Assembly: GCA_050485405.1 (NCBI GenBank) | Contig: JBJHBI010000003.1 | Coordinates: 1 to 64,000 of the forward strand | Length of the DNA: 64,000 bases | Source of the DNA: Saliniramus sp050485405 | GTDB lineage: Bacteria; Pseudomonadota; Alphaproteobacteria; Rhizobiales; Beijerinckiaceae | Reading direction: 5' to 3' | In this document: positions 25,350 through 34,378 of the stretch, piece after piece | How positions within the stretch are numbered: position 1 is the first letter of the stretch | How the letters are laid out: each line of letters opens with the position of its first letter | Made by a program: the position numbers and the translations under genes | The notes under the pieces: generated by a model | Database searches by the model: none | What the model was told of the DNA's origin: nothing | Seen by the model: only the letters and a program-made list of their open reading frames with translations

Positions 25350-27218
25350 TCAGCTCCGTGGCGGCTTCGGTCCGCGCCCGGGACCACGCCCGGACGGGCC
25401 GGAGGGCCGGCCCTGCGGCTTGCCACCGGGCTTGCCGCCAGGTCTGCCGAAGGGTTTGCCTCCCGGCTTGCCGCCGGGTTTGCCCGCGAAACCGCCGCTC
25501 GGCCTGCCCTCACCGCGCGGCCCGCCCCCGCCTTTCGAAAACGGCTTGCCTTCAAAGGATCTGCCTTCAGAAGATCTGCCTTCGGACGAGCGGCCCTGAT
25601 ACGGCTTCTTCTCGAAGGGGCGGCCACCACGCGCATCGCCGCGACCCTCGCCGCGACCCTCGCCTGCCGGGCGGCCCGCACCACGACCGGTGGGCTTTCC
25701 GCCGCCGCGATCATCGCGATAAGGCGCGCGCTCTGCGCCTCTTTCTTTGCCGCCTGCGCCTTTGCCAAAGCCGCGCCCGCCTGCGGGGAGGCTCGCGGCC
25801 TGTTTTCCGAATGCGGGACGCGCGGCCTCACGGCCCCTGCCCGTTTCAGGCTCCGTGCGTGGCGCATCGGCGGGATCAGCCTTCACGCGCTCGACCAGCA
25901 CGCGGTTGCCGCTCTTGGGCGAAATGGCGCCGACGCGCTCGTGCTTGCGGGTCGCGGATGCGGCGCGGGCCGCCTTCGGATCAGCGTCGCGGCGTTTGCG
26001 GAAGAGCGGCGCATCCGGCGCCTCGTCCGCCCGCCAGACGCTGGCCTTGACGGCGCGATCCCAGGCCGGACGGCGCGGCGGCCCTTCGGGCGCTTCGCCG
26101 GGCTTGCCGAACGGCTTGTCTCCGAACTTCTTGTCGCCGAATTTCTTCTCGCCGAACTTTTTGTCGCCGAATTTTTTGTCACCGAAGCGCTTGTCGGCGA
26201 ACTTCTTCTCATCCCCCCGGCCCGCAGCCGGTTTGCGCGCGGCGCGCGCGGGCGCTTCCGGCTCGGGCGGCAGCGGTTCGCGCACGGGGCTCGCGAAATC
26301 GACGCCGGCCTCGTTGGCGAGCTTCTCGCCGAGTTGATCCTTGAGCACGCGGGTGCGCACCTCCTCGACCTGCCCGACGGGCAGATCGCCGAGCTGGAAT
26401 GGCCCGAAGGACAGGCGCAGCAAGCGGTTCACGCGCAGGCCCAGATGCTCGAGGATGCGCTTGACCTCGCGGTTCTTGCCCTCGCGCAGGCCGAGCGTCA
26501 GCCAGACATTGTCGCCCTGCACCCGGTCGAGCTTCGCCTCGACGGGCCCGTATTCCATCCCGTCCACGACGACACCGCCGGCAATCGCATCGAGCCGCGC
26601 CTGATCGATGACGCCGTGGGCGCGCACGCGGTAGCGGCGCAGCCAACCCGTATCGGGATGGGCGATGACCTTGGCGAGCCCGCCGTCATTGGTCAGGAGC
26701 AGGAGCCCCTCGGTATTGATGTCGAGCCGGCCGACCGCGACGACGCGCGGCAGATCGCCGGGTAACTCGTCGAACACCGTGGCGCGCCCTTCGGGGTCGC
26801 GGGCGGTGGTCACGAGGCCGCGCGGCTTGTGATACACCCACAGACGCGTGCGCTCCTTCTCCGGCAACGGCTCGCCGTCGATCAGGATCACATCCTCGGG
26901 GGTGACGTTGCGCGCGGGCGAATCGAGCACCTCGCCGTTCAGGCTGACGCGTCCGGCCTCGATCATCGCCTCGGCATCACGGCGCGAGGCCACACCGGCA
27001 CGGGCGATCACCTTGGCGATCCGCTCGGGCGCCGAAGGGTCACGCGGCGCGACTGGCGCGGGGGCGCTATTCTTCGCAACCGGCCCTTTGCTTCCGGGGC
27101 CTTTGCCGCCGAAGCCTTTGTTGCCATACGGTTTGGCGGAATGGGGCTTGCGCCCCCTGTCGCCCGGTGCGGCGCCTCGCGCGCGGCTCCCGGGACGGTC
27201 GTCTCTGGTGTTCGTCAT
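25350..27218 (-). CDS. rRNA pseudouridine synthase (RluB/RsuA family) with long basic repeat tail
   Basis: Residues about 50-290 form the enzyme: an S4 RNA-binding domain (RIAKVIARAGVASRRDAEAM), the catalytic aspartate in VGRLDINTEGLLLLTNDG, and GLREGKNREVKRILEHLGL. The product would be a pseudouridine in rRNA, 23S by similarity to RluB. Flanking it are a basic N-terminus and a tail of more than 300 residues made of short repeats: KKFGD/KKFGE units, GRSSE units and GGKPGGKPFG-like units. The total of 622 residues is over twice the usual length. The start ATG at 27218 is preferred; 14 more residues are possible. Confidence 0.9.
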   Translation of the reverse strand: MTNTRDDRPGSRARGAAPGDRGRKPHSAKPYGNKGFGGKGPGSKGPVAKNSAPAPVAPRDPSAPERIAKVIARAGVASRRDAEAMIEAGRVSLNGEVLDSPARNVTPEDVILIDGEPLPEKERTRLWVYHKPRGLVTTARDPEGRATVFDELPGDLPRVVAVGRLDINTEGLLLLTNDGGLAKVIAHPDTGWLRRYRVRAHGVIDQARLDAIAGGVVVDGMEYGPVEAKLDRVQGDNVWLTLGLREGKNREVKRILEHLGLRVNRLLRLSFGPFQLGDLPVGQVEEVRTRVLKDQLGEKLANEAGVDFASPVREPLPPEPEAPARAARKPAAGRGDEKKFADKRFGDKKFGDKKFGEKKFGDKKFGDKPFGKPGEAPEGPPRRPAWDRAVKASVWRADEAPDAPLFRKRRDADPKAARAASATRKHERVGAISPKSGNRVLVERVKADPADAPRTEPETGRGREAARPAFGKQAASLPAGGRGFGKGAGGKERGAERAPYRDDRGGGKPTGRGAGRPAGEGRGEGRGDARGGRPFEKKPYQGRSSEGRSSEGRSFEGKPFSKGGGGPRGEGRPSGGFAGKPGGKPGGKPFGRPGGKPGGKPQGRPSGPSGRGPGRGPKPPRS

Positions 27219-27290
27219 CAGCGCCTGATAGCAGAGAGACAGCCGTGATGCGAGCGGCAAAACACGCCGTCAGCGAGGGATAGCGAAGCC

Positions 27291-27758
27291 GTGAACGCGA
27301 AAGCCCGGCCCGATCCGATGCAGATCGCCTTCGACGAGGCGCAGGCGGCTGCCGCGCGCGGCGAAGTGCCCGTCGGCGCCGTGGTCGTCCAGGGCGAAAA
27401 GCTGCTCGCCAGGGCCGGAAATCGCACCCGCGAGGATGCAGATCCCACCGCCCATGCCGAAATTCTCGCGATCCGCGAAGCCGCCCGCATTCTCGGCTCC
27501 GAGCGGCTGATCGGTTGCGATCTCTATGTGACGCTGGAGCCATGCGCCATGTGCGCAGCCGCCATATCCTTCGCGCGGATCAGGCGGCTCTATTTCGGCG
27601 CCCCCGATGCCAAGGGCGGCGGTGTCGAGCATGGCGGGCGGTTCTTCGAGCAGCCGACCTGCCACCACGCGCCGGAGGTCTATGGCGGCTTTCGCGAGAG
27701 CGAGGCGGCAGCACTTCTGCGTGCCTTCTTCCGCGAGCGGCGCGACGAGAACGACTGA
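27291..27758 (+). CDS. tadA: tRNA-specific adenosine deaminase TadA
   Basis: TadA converts adenosine 34 to inosine in tRNA-Arg(ACG). The 155-residue protein has the zinc-deaminase signature: HAE (catalytic Glu, in PTAHAEILAIREA) and PCAMCAAAI, which supply the zinc ligands. The start is GTG at 27291; ATG at 27318 is also possible but would trim the first helix. It diverges from the pseudouridine synthase gene and converges on recF with an 8-base gap. Confidence 0.93.
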   Translation: MNAKARPDPMQIAFDEAQAAAARGEVPVGAVVVQGEKLLARAGNRTREDADPTAHAEILAIREAARILGSERLIGCDLYVTLEPCAMCAAAISFARIRRLYFGAPDAKGGGVEHGGRFFEQPTCHHAPEVYGGFRESEAAALLRAFFRERRDEND

Positions 27759-27766
27759 TCGCACGT

Positions 27767-28951
27767 TCAATCGACATGCCGCGCCGTCCCCTCGGCGACG
27801 GCGAGATGCAGCGCGCCATCCGGCAGATCGGCGAACAGGGCCGGGTCCGCCCCCGTCATCCAGACCTGCCCGCCGATCGCCGCGAGCAGTCGATAGAGCG
27901 CGGCGCGGCGCATGATGTCGAGATGGGCGGCGACCTCGTCGAGCAGCACGATCGGCGCATGCCCCGTCATGCTGCGCACCAGCCCCGCATGGGCGAGGAC
28001 GAGCCCGATCAGCAGCGCCTTCTGCTCCCCCGTCGAGGCGAGCGCGGCGGGAATATCCTTCGGCGCATGACGCACGAGGAGATCGCTCGCCTGGGGCCCG
28101 AACAGGGTGCGCCCCGCCGCCCGGTCGCGCCCACGTTCGCTGCGCAGCCGCTCGCGATAGGCATCCTCCGCCTCGAGCGCGGAGTGGGCCGCCACGAGAT
28201 CGTCGGTCTCGCCCGATAGAGCGAGGGCGGCATCGGGAAACGGCGAGGCGGGATCGTGCTCGCGGGCGATCAGCGCGGATAGCCGCGTCACGGTCTCTGC
28301 GCGGGCCACAGCGACGGCGATGCCGAGTTCGGCTATCTCCCGCTCGACCGCATCGAGCCAGCGCGGGTCACGTGCGCCCTCCTCCAGAAGCTTGTTGCGC
28401 GAGCGCGTCGCACGTTCCAGCGCCGCGACGCGGCTGCCATGGCCGGAATCGACGGCGAGCACCAGACGGTCGAGGAAGCGGCGGCGATCCCCGGCGGGAC
28501 CGCGAAAAAGAGCATCGAGATCGGGCGTCAGCCAGACGAGCCGCAGATAATCCGCAAAGGCCGCGGGTGAGCCGACGCTCTCCCCGTCGATCCGGCAGAT
28601 CCGCGACGCACGCCCGCCCTCGGGATCGGGCTGGAGCCCGACACCGCAATTGAGCACTGGCTCGTCCGGGCCGCGATCGAGGGCGGCGAAGACGGAGAAG
28701 CCGCTTGCACCGTGGCGCAGCATCTGCGCGAGATCAGCCCGGCGCAGGCCGCGCCCCGGCGTAAACAGCGAGATCGCTTCGAGAATATTCGTCTTGCCCG
28801 CGCCGTTCTCACCCGAGAGCGCGACGAGCGGCGCATCGGTCGCGAGGGTCAGCGCGGCATAGGAGCGGAAATCCGTCAGGGAGAGACGCGTGATGCGCGT
28901 GCGGGTGGCACCCGCCGCCGGGATCGTCTCGACCTCGTCGCTATCTGCCAT
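27767..28951 (-). CDS. recF: DNA replication and repair protein RecF
   Basis: RecF loads RecA at single-strand gaps together with RecO and RecR. The 394-residue SMC-like ATPase shows Walker A GENGAGKTNILEAISL, the ABC signature region STGEQKALLIGLVLAHA and Walker B PIVLLDEVAAHLD. I start at the ATG at 28951; a TTG five codons upstream is weaker. It lies 44 bases downstream of dnaN in the same direction, keeping the dnaA-dnaN-recF order, but gyrB does not follow. Confidence 0.95.
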   Translation of the reverse strand: MADSDEVETIPAAGATRTRITRLSLTDFRSYAALTLATDAPLVALSGENGAGKTNILEAISLFTPGRGLRRADLAQMLRHGASGFSVFAALDRGPDEPVLNCGVGLQPDPEGGRASRICRIDGESVGSPAAFADYLRLVWLTPDLDALFRGPAGDRRRFLDRLVLAVDSGHGSRVAALERATRSRNKLLEEGARDPRWLDAVEREIAELGIAVAVARAETVTRLSALIAREHDPASPFPDAALALSGETDDLVAAHSALEAEDAYRERLRSERGRDRAAGRTLFGPQASDLLVRHAPKDIPAALASTGEQKALLIGLVLAHAGLVRSMTGHAPIVLLDEVAAHLDIMRRAALYRLLAAIGGQVWMTGADPALFADLPDGALHLAVAEGTARHVD

Positions 28952-28995
28952 CGCGTCGCGCGCCAATCATCCATCTCGCGGCGCGACCGGCGCCG

Positions 28996-30114
28996 TTACA
29001 CCCGCATCGGCATCAGGACATAGAGCGCGGCTGCGCCCTCACGGTCCTGGATCAGCGTCGGCGAACCGGGATCGGCGAGCTTGAGAATCGCCGTGTCGCC
29101 ATCGAGCTGGCCGGTAATGTCGAGCAGATAGCGCGCATTGAAGCCGATATCCAGCGCCGCCGCCTCGTACTCGACCTCGATCTCTTCCGTCGCCGAACCG
29201 GAATCCGGATTGTTGACGGTGAGCGTCAGCCGGCCATCGGCGAGGGAGAGCTTCACCGCGCGCCCGCGCTCGGAGGAGATGGTGGAGACGCGGTCGACGG
29301 AGCGGGCGAATTCGTCGCGATCGACGATCAGGGTCTTGTCGTTCCCCGCCGGAATCACCCGCTGGTAATCGGGGAAAGTGCCGTCGATCAGCTTCGAGGT
29401 GAGCAGCACGCCGCCGAAATTCAGGCGGATCTTGGCCGCCGAGAGCTCGACCCGGATGGCGTCGCCCGAATCTTCGAGCAGCTTGAGGATCTCGGCCACA
29501 GCCTTGCGCGGCACGATCACGCCCGGCATGCCGACGGTACCCTCGGGGGCAGCCACCTCGACGCGGGCCAGGCGATGCCCGTCTGTCGCGACGGCGCGCA
29601 GGACCGGGCCGTCATCGCCGTCGATCGCGTGCAGATAGATGCCGTTGAGATAATAGCGCGTCTCTTCCGTCGAGATGGCGAATTGCGTCTTCTCGATCAG
29701 CCGCTTGAAATCGCCCGGCGGCACCGCGAAGGCGTGGCTCATCTCGCCGGCGGCGATATCGGGGAAATCGCTCTCGGGCAGGGCCTGGAGCGTGAAGCGC
29801 GAGCGCGAGGAGCGCAGCACCATCTGGGTGGAATCGCCGCTCACTTCGAGCGAGATCTGCGCACCTTCCGGCAGCTTGCGCACGATGTCGTAGATGACGT
29901 GCGCCGGCACCGTGGTCGCGCCAGGCTGGGCGATATCCGCGACGATGGTCTCGGTGACTTCCATGTCGAGATCGGTCGCCTTCAGGCGCAGGCCGCCGTC
30001 ATCGGCGCGCAGGAGCACGTTCGACAGGATCGGAATGGTGTTGCGCCGCTCGACGACGCGGTGCACGTGGCCCAGCGCCTTCAATAATGCGGCGCGCTCG
30101 ACTGTCACTTTCAT
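28996..30114 (-). CDS. dnaN: DNA polymerase III beta sliding clamp
   Basis: The 372-residue protein has the three-domain beta-clamp layout, starting MKVTVERAALLKALGHVHRVVERRNTIP in the family style and ending in the conserved YVLMPMRV. It forms the ring that tethers DNA polymerase to DNA. It lies 163 bases downstream of dnaA in the same orientation. Confidence 0.97.
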   Translation of the reverse strand: MKVTVERAALLKALGHVHRVVERRNTIPILSNVLLRADDGGLRLKATDLDMEVTETIVADIAQPGATTVPAHVIYDIVRKLPEGAQISLEVSGDSTQMVLRSSRSRFTLQALPESDFPDIAAGEMSHAFAVPPGDFKRLIEKTQFAISTEETRYYLNGIYLHAIDGDDGPVLRAVATDGHRLARVEVAAPEGTVGMPGVIVPRKAVAEILKLLEDSGDAIRVELSAAKIRLNFGGVLLTSKLIDGTFPDYQRVIPAGNDKTLIVDRDEFARSVDRVSTISSERGRAVKLSLADGRLTLTVNNPDSGSATEEIEVEYEAAALDIGFNARYLLDITGQLDGDTAILKLADPGSPTLIQDREGAAALYVLMPMRV

Positions 30115-30277
30115 GGCCGACCCGTAAGGCTGGAAATCAATGATCGCTCATCGGCGAAGCGGGCGTCGCAAGACGCGCTTCACTATGCGGCGGGGCGGCA
30201 GATTGGCCAAGGTAGCGGGGAAACGCAAGGTGTTTCGCGTTTCCTCACCACCGAATTCGCGATTGCGAACAGGTTTT

Positions 30278-32035
30278 TCAGTCCTGCAGCATCCGCTTGA
30301 GCAGTTCGACCTCTTCGTTCATCGCCGCATCCTCGCCGAGCGCCTTCTCGATCTTGCGCACGGCGTGCAGCACCGTGGTGTGATCGCGACCGCCGAAGCG
30401 GCGCCCGATCTCGGGCAGCGAACGCAGGGTCAGAGCCTTGGAGAGATACATCGCGATCTGGCGCGGACGCACAACGGCGGCGGTGCGGCGCTCCGAGAGG
30501 ATATCCGAGCGCGAGACGTTGTAGCGCGAAGCGACCAGCTTCTGGATGTCCTCGATCTTGACGCGCTTGGGCTCGCGGTTGCGCACGAGATCGCGGATCG
30601 CTGTCTCGGCGGTGTCGAGCGTGACGGCGGCGCCGGTCAGCGTCGCATGGGCGAGAAGCCGGTTCACCGCGCCTTCGAGATCACGCCCGTTGGTCGTCAC
30701 GTGGCGGGCCACATAGGCGATCACGTCGTCGCTGACGGCAAAGCCCGTATGCTCGGCCCGCACGGCGGCGATGCGCGTGGTCAGGATCTTGATGCGCAAC
30801 TCCTCGTCGAGGGAGCCGACCTCGACCACGAGGCCGCCGGCGAGACGCGAGCGCGCCCGCTCGTCGAGGCTCTCCAGATCGGAAGGCGGACGATCGGCGG
30901 CGATCACCACCTGCCGCCCGGCATCGATCAGCGCATTGAGCGTATGGCCGAATTCCTGCTGGATGGTGCGCCCCTGGATGAATTGGACGTCATCGAGAAC
31001 CAGGAGGTCGATGCCGCGCAGCTTCTCCTTGAAAGCATGGGAGGTCTGCGCCTTCAGGGAGGCGACGAAACCATACATGAAGCGATCGGCGGTGAGATAG
31101 ATCACCCGCTTGCCGAGGCAGCGCGCCTCGTGGCCGATCGCATGCAGGAGATGCGTCTTGCCGAGCCCGACGCCCGCATGCACGAAGAGCGGATTATACA
31201 GCGCCGACCCCTCATGGCGGGCGACCCGGTCGCCGGCGGCATGAGCGAGCGCGTTGGAGCGCCCGATGGCGAAATTCTCGAAATTGAGGCGCGGATCGAG
31301 CGGAGCGCCGGCGATGTCGCTCGCCGCATCCGCATCCCCTCCTCGCATGGCGGGACCACCACGCTGGGCGGCTCCGGCCTGTGCAACGGCATCGTCGAGA
31401 AAACCGACACGCGGAGTCGCGGCGGCATCGGCATCACGTCCCTGGACCGGAGAAGGTCGGGCGCCGTCGGCCCCGGCGGGAGCGCGGTTCGCACCTCCCG
31501 CATCAGCGGATTCCGCGCGACGCTGATTGACCGGCTCGCGCATCATCGCACCGCGCACGGTGAGCGCGAGGCGCTCGACGCCGCCATCCTCGGCACGGTA
31601 GATCGCGAGCACACGGTCGAGATAATGCGCCTCGATCCAGCTCTTGAGGAAGCGCGTGGGCACGCTCAGCCGCGCGCAGCCGGCCTCGCAGGTGGTGAGT
31701 TCGAGCCGCGCGAACCAGCTCGTATACACATCCTCGCCGAGTTCGGCGCGCAGGCGGCGCTTGACGCGCGCCCAGATCTCGCGGGTCTCGGATTCCGACA
31801 TGCCGGCATCGCTCGCTTGTTTTTGCGTTTCACCGGCTGCCGCCCCGGCCTCGTTGCCGATGCCCGTTCGCTGCGCATTCGCGCGCGGCGAGAGATTGCG
31901 CATGTGCGGATCGCGTGGTGTGGCACAGGCCGGCTCTCCCGCCGTGCGTGCCACCGGCTGTGTGCCGCTGCCCTGTCTGACCGTCTTCAAAGCGGAGGCC
32001 GCGCCCCGGTTCCGATCCTCTCCGCTCATGAGCAT
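30278..32035 (-). CDS. dnaA: Chromosomal replication initiator DnaA with N-terminal extension
   Basis: DnaA binds the origin and melts it. In the 585-residue protein the helical domain I begins near residue 80 (SETREIWARVKRRLRAELG); a long Ala/Gly-rich domain II follows; the AAA+ domain has Walker A AGVGLGKTHLLHAIG and Walker B LLVLDDVQFIQG; domain IV has the DNA-binding GGRDHTTVLHAVRKIEKAL. The ATG at 32035 has an AGGAGG site ten bases upstream, so a disordered extension of about 78 residues before domain I seems real. ATG at 31801 would remove it but has no clear ribosome binding site. Confidence 0.95.
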   Translation of the reverse strand: MLMSGEDRNRGAASALKTVRQGSGTQPVARTAGEPACATPRDPHMRNLSPRANAQRTGIGNEAGAAAGETQKQASDAGMSESETREIWARVKRRLRAELGEDVYTSWFARLELTTCEAGCARLSVPTRFLKSWIEAHYLDRVLAIYRAEDGGVERLALTVRGAMMREPVNQRRAESADAGGANRAPAGADGARPSPVQGRDADAAATPRVGFLDDAVAQAGAAQRGGPAMRGGDADAASDIAGAPLDPRLNFENFAIGRSNALAHAAGDRVARHEGSALYNPLFVHAGVGLGKTHLLHAIGHEARCLGKRVIYLTADRFMYGFVASLKAQTSHAFKEKLRGIDLLVLDDVQFIQGRTIQQEFGHTLNALIDAGRQVVIAADRPPSDLESLDERARSRLAGGLVVEVGSLDEELRIKILTTRIAAVRAEHTGFAVSDDVIAYVARHVTTNGRDLEGAVNRLLAHATLTGAAVTLDTAETAIRDLVRNREPKRVKIEDIQKLVASRYNVSRSDILSERRTAAVVRPRQIAMYLSKALTLRSLPEIGRRFGGRDHTTVLHAVRKIEKALGEDAAMNEEVELLKRMLQD

Positions 32036-32805
32036 GTCTTTCGTGCCTCCTCACACCGACGAAAAAGCGAGCGCTGCCCCGCCGCAAAACGGTGCGCAAG
32101 CGTCGGAAGAATTCATTGTTTGTAACGACCGACGAAGGCCGTGCCACGTGACGTCGCCGTCACAGGGTTGACGCGATACTCAACCTGTCAGGGGATAACC
32201 CGAGAGAACGCGTTGCATTCAGACCGCATTCGGGGGATTTGTCGTCGAAGACTGAGCCAATACGCGGTTAAAGTCGACGAACAACACTAAAGCCCCCATA
32301 AGCAAGACTGTTTGCTGTTTGTTATTTCCTGATTACTCACCGAGCCACCGGCGAAGTCCCAGAACTCTACACAGCCCCCCCGGGGGGTGCAACAAAATGA
32401 TTCGAAAATTTCGCGCTTCCGATTCCGCCTCCGCGACGCCCTCTCACCAGTCTGCAATAAGCCTCTGTCGTGCTTACCATTTTGTGTACGAATTGTGTTG
32501 CCGGCGTCGGATAGGCCCCGCTCAGCCGGCTCAGCGATTCGCTTCCCGCGCGGCATGTCGGAGCGCCATTCCCGATGCTTACCCACTAAACGCATGATAT
32601 CATGAGATAAATTTTGCGCGCCTCGCAAGTGAGGCGCCACGCCCGGCAACCCTCGGGCGGCGTCGGAAGTCAAGTGGAACGAAACCGGAAATGTGGCAAG
32701 GGATGTTGGGTAGGCGACTTTGCGCTGCCGCACATATGTCGCGATAGAGCCGCACTTCGCACGCGCTCACCCGGCGGCTGCAGACGCGCGCGCCCGCGCA
32801 GACGC
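32036..32805. other. Large non-coding gap upstream of dnaA
   Basis: No credible gene lies in this gap of about 0.77 kb. It holds an inverted repeat GGTTGA-N8-TCAACC (32166-32185) about 130 bases upstream of dnaA, a perfect 12-base palindrome CATGATATCATG (32593-32604) in an AT-rich patch, and three GATTC (GANTC) sites for cell-cycle methylation between about 32399 and 32540. I found no DnaA box (TTATCCACA), only a partial match GTATTCACA near 32864, so it is not called an origin. The dnaA promoter must lie here, but no strong sigma-70 match was seen. Confidence 0.5.
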
Positions 32806-32829
32806 AAAAAGCCCGGCCTGAGGCCGGGC
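32806..32829 (-). terminator. Rho-independent terminator of rpsT
   Basis: Read on the minus strand, GCCCGGCC and GGCCGGGC form an 8-bp stem with a 3-base loop followed by five T residues. It lies about 75 bases after the rpsT stop and is a classical intrinsic terminator. Confidence 0.88.
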
Positions 32830-32904
32830 AATTTGAGATGGTATAATCGAAGAAAACCGAAGTATTCACAAGGAACGCGGCAGGCGCTCCTCGTCGAGCA
32901 CGGC

Positions 32905-33180
32905 TCAGCTCGCGGGGGCGCCGACGGCCTTTACGCGATGAGCGAGGCGCGAAACCTTGCGAGCGGCGGTGTTCTTGTGAACGATGCCCTTCTGCGCAGC
33001 GCGCACGATGATCGGCTCGGCGGCCTTGAGAGCGGCCTGCGCCGCACCGGCATCACCGGAAGCGATCGCCTCTTCGACCTTGCGGATATAGGTGCGCATG
33101 CGCGAACGGCGCGTCTTGTTGACGGCAGTGCGCTTGACGATCTTGCGCGTCATTTTCTTGGCCGAAGTGGTATTGGCCAT
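32905..33180 (-). CDS. rpsT: 30S ribosomal protein S20
   Basis: The 91-residue, Lys/Arg-rich helical protein is S20: MANTTSAKKMTRKIVKRT at the start and KGIVHKNTAARKVSRLA near the end. It binds 16S rRNA early in 30S assembly. A strong sigma-70 promoter lies 125 bases upstream and an intrinsic terminator follows, so it is transcribed alone. Its position beside the dnaA region is common in Rhizobiales. Confidence 0.97.
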   Translation of the reverse strand: MANTTSAKKMTRKIVKRTAVNKTRRSRMRTYIRKVEEAIASGDAGAAQAALKAAEPIIVRAAQKGIVHKNTAARKVSRLAHRVKAVGAPAS

Positions 33181-33307
33181 GTCTGTCGACCCCGTTTGTT
33201 CAAAGCCCTACCCCGGCAGTCGCTGGATGCGGCCTGCGGAGGGTCGGCGAATTTCTGGCTAACCCGTCGGCGTGAGCGCCTTGCGCAACACGTCCCGTGA
33301 GGCCGGG

Positions 33308-33336
33308 CTTATACCGTTTGCACCACCGCGCGTCAA
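33308..33336 (-). promoter_or_regulatory. Sigma-70 promoter of rpsT
   Basis: On the minus strand TTGACG (33331-33336) and TATAAG (33308-33313) are separated by exactly 17 bases. It is one of the best matches to the housekeeping consensus in this window and points at rpsT, leaving a leader of about 120 bases. Confidence 0.8.
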
Positions 33337-33375
33337 CGCGTTTCAAGGAAAAACCCGAAGCCCCTCGCGGGAAGC

Positions 33376-34368
33376 TCAATCGCCCCCCACCAAAGCCGCG
33401 AAACGCGTCAGATCGACATTGCCGCCGGAGAGGATCACACCGACCCGCTTGCCTGCGATCTCGTCATGCGCAGTGAAGGCCGCCGCCGCTGCGAGGCAGC
33501 CCGTGGGCTCGACAATCAGCTTCATGCGCTGGGCGAAGAATCGCATCGCCGCGACCAGCATCTCGTCGCTGACGGTGACGATGTCGTGGACCCGCTCGCG
33601 GATGATCGGGAAGGTGCGCGCCCCGAGATAGGGCGTCATCGCGCCGTCGGCGATGGTGCGCGGCACGGGGATCGTGACGATCTCGCCCTTGCGCAGGCTC
33701 TGCTGCCCGTCATTGCCGGCTTCCGGCTCGACGCCGATCACCTCGCAATCGGGGGCGAGCTTGCCGGCAGCGAGCAGACCGCCCGCGAGCAGGCCGCCGC
33801 CGCCCAAGCATATATAAAGACGGTCGAGCGGCCCGGTATCCTCCAGGAGCTCGAGCGTCGCCGTTCCCTGCCCCGCGAGAACGTCGTTGTGGTCATAGGG
33901 CGGGATCAGCGTGAGCCCCTTCTCGCGGGCGAGCCTCTGCCCGATCTCCTCGCGTGATTCGCCGAAGCGATCGTAGAACACCACCTCGCCGCCATAGCCG
34001 CGCGTCGCCGCGACCTTGATGGCGGGGGCGTCTTCCGGCATCACCACCGTGACCGGCACGCCGAGGAGCCCGCCCGCACAGGCGATCGCCTGTGCGTGGT
34101 TTCCGGAGGAGTATGTCACCACGCCGCTCTTGCGCTGCGCCTCGTCGAGCGCCGCGACGGCATTGTAGGCGCCGCGGAACTTGAAAGCGCCGGTGCGCTG
34201 GAGATTCTCCGCCTTGAAATAGAGCGACGCCCCCGTAAGCGCATTCGCCGTACGCGAGGTGAGAACGGGCGTGCGATGCGCCACGCCCTTCAGGCGGGCG
34301 GCGGCGCGCTCAATTTCGGCGATGGTCGCGTAGCCGGCCGGGCCGGCGGATACGGGTTTGTCGCTCAT
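33376..34368 (-). CDS. PLP-dependent serine/threonine dehydratase family protein
   Basis: The 330-residue protein has the type II PLP fold: the cofactor lysine in GAFKFRGAYNAV, the SSGNHAQA substrate loop and the phosphate-binding GGGGLLAGG. The short form without a regulatory ACT domain indicates a catabolic threonine dehydratase, serine racemase or threo-3-hydroxyaspartate dehydratase; these cannot be separated by eye. It produces 2-oxobutyrate or pyruvate plus ammonia in the first case. It starts ten bases after the crotonase gene, apparently one operon. Confidence 0.88.
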   Translation of the reverse strand: MSDKPVSAGPAGYATIAEIERAAARLKGVAHRTPVLTSRTANALTGASLYFKAENLQRTGAFKFRGAYNAVAALDEAQRKSGVVTYSSGNHAQAIACAGGLLGVPVTVVMPEDAPAIKVAATRGYGGEVVFYDRFGESREEIGQRLAREKGLTLIPPYDHNDVLAGQGTATLELLEDTGPLDRLYICLGGGGLLAGGLLAAGKLAPDCEVIGVEPEAGNDGQQSLRKGEIVTIPVPRTIADGAMTPYLGARTFPIIRERVHDIVTVSDEMLVAAMRFFAQRMKLIVEPTGCLAAAAAFTAHDEIAGKRVGVILSGGNVDLTRFAALVGGD

Positions 34369-34378
34369 GGATTATACC

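Noticed and set aside
25215..26765. A 516-codon plus-strand frame opposite the pseudouridine synthase gene
   Set aside because: It mirrors the repeat tail and contains only Ala/Arg/Leu-rich repeats; the minus-strand gene has clear enzyme motifs.
32036..32904. Chromosome origin (oriC) upstream of dnaA
   Set aside because: No cluster of DnaA boxes and no AT-rich 13-mers were found; only one partial match. In many Rhizobiales the origin is near hemE instead. GC-skew data would be needed.
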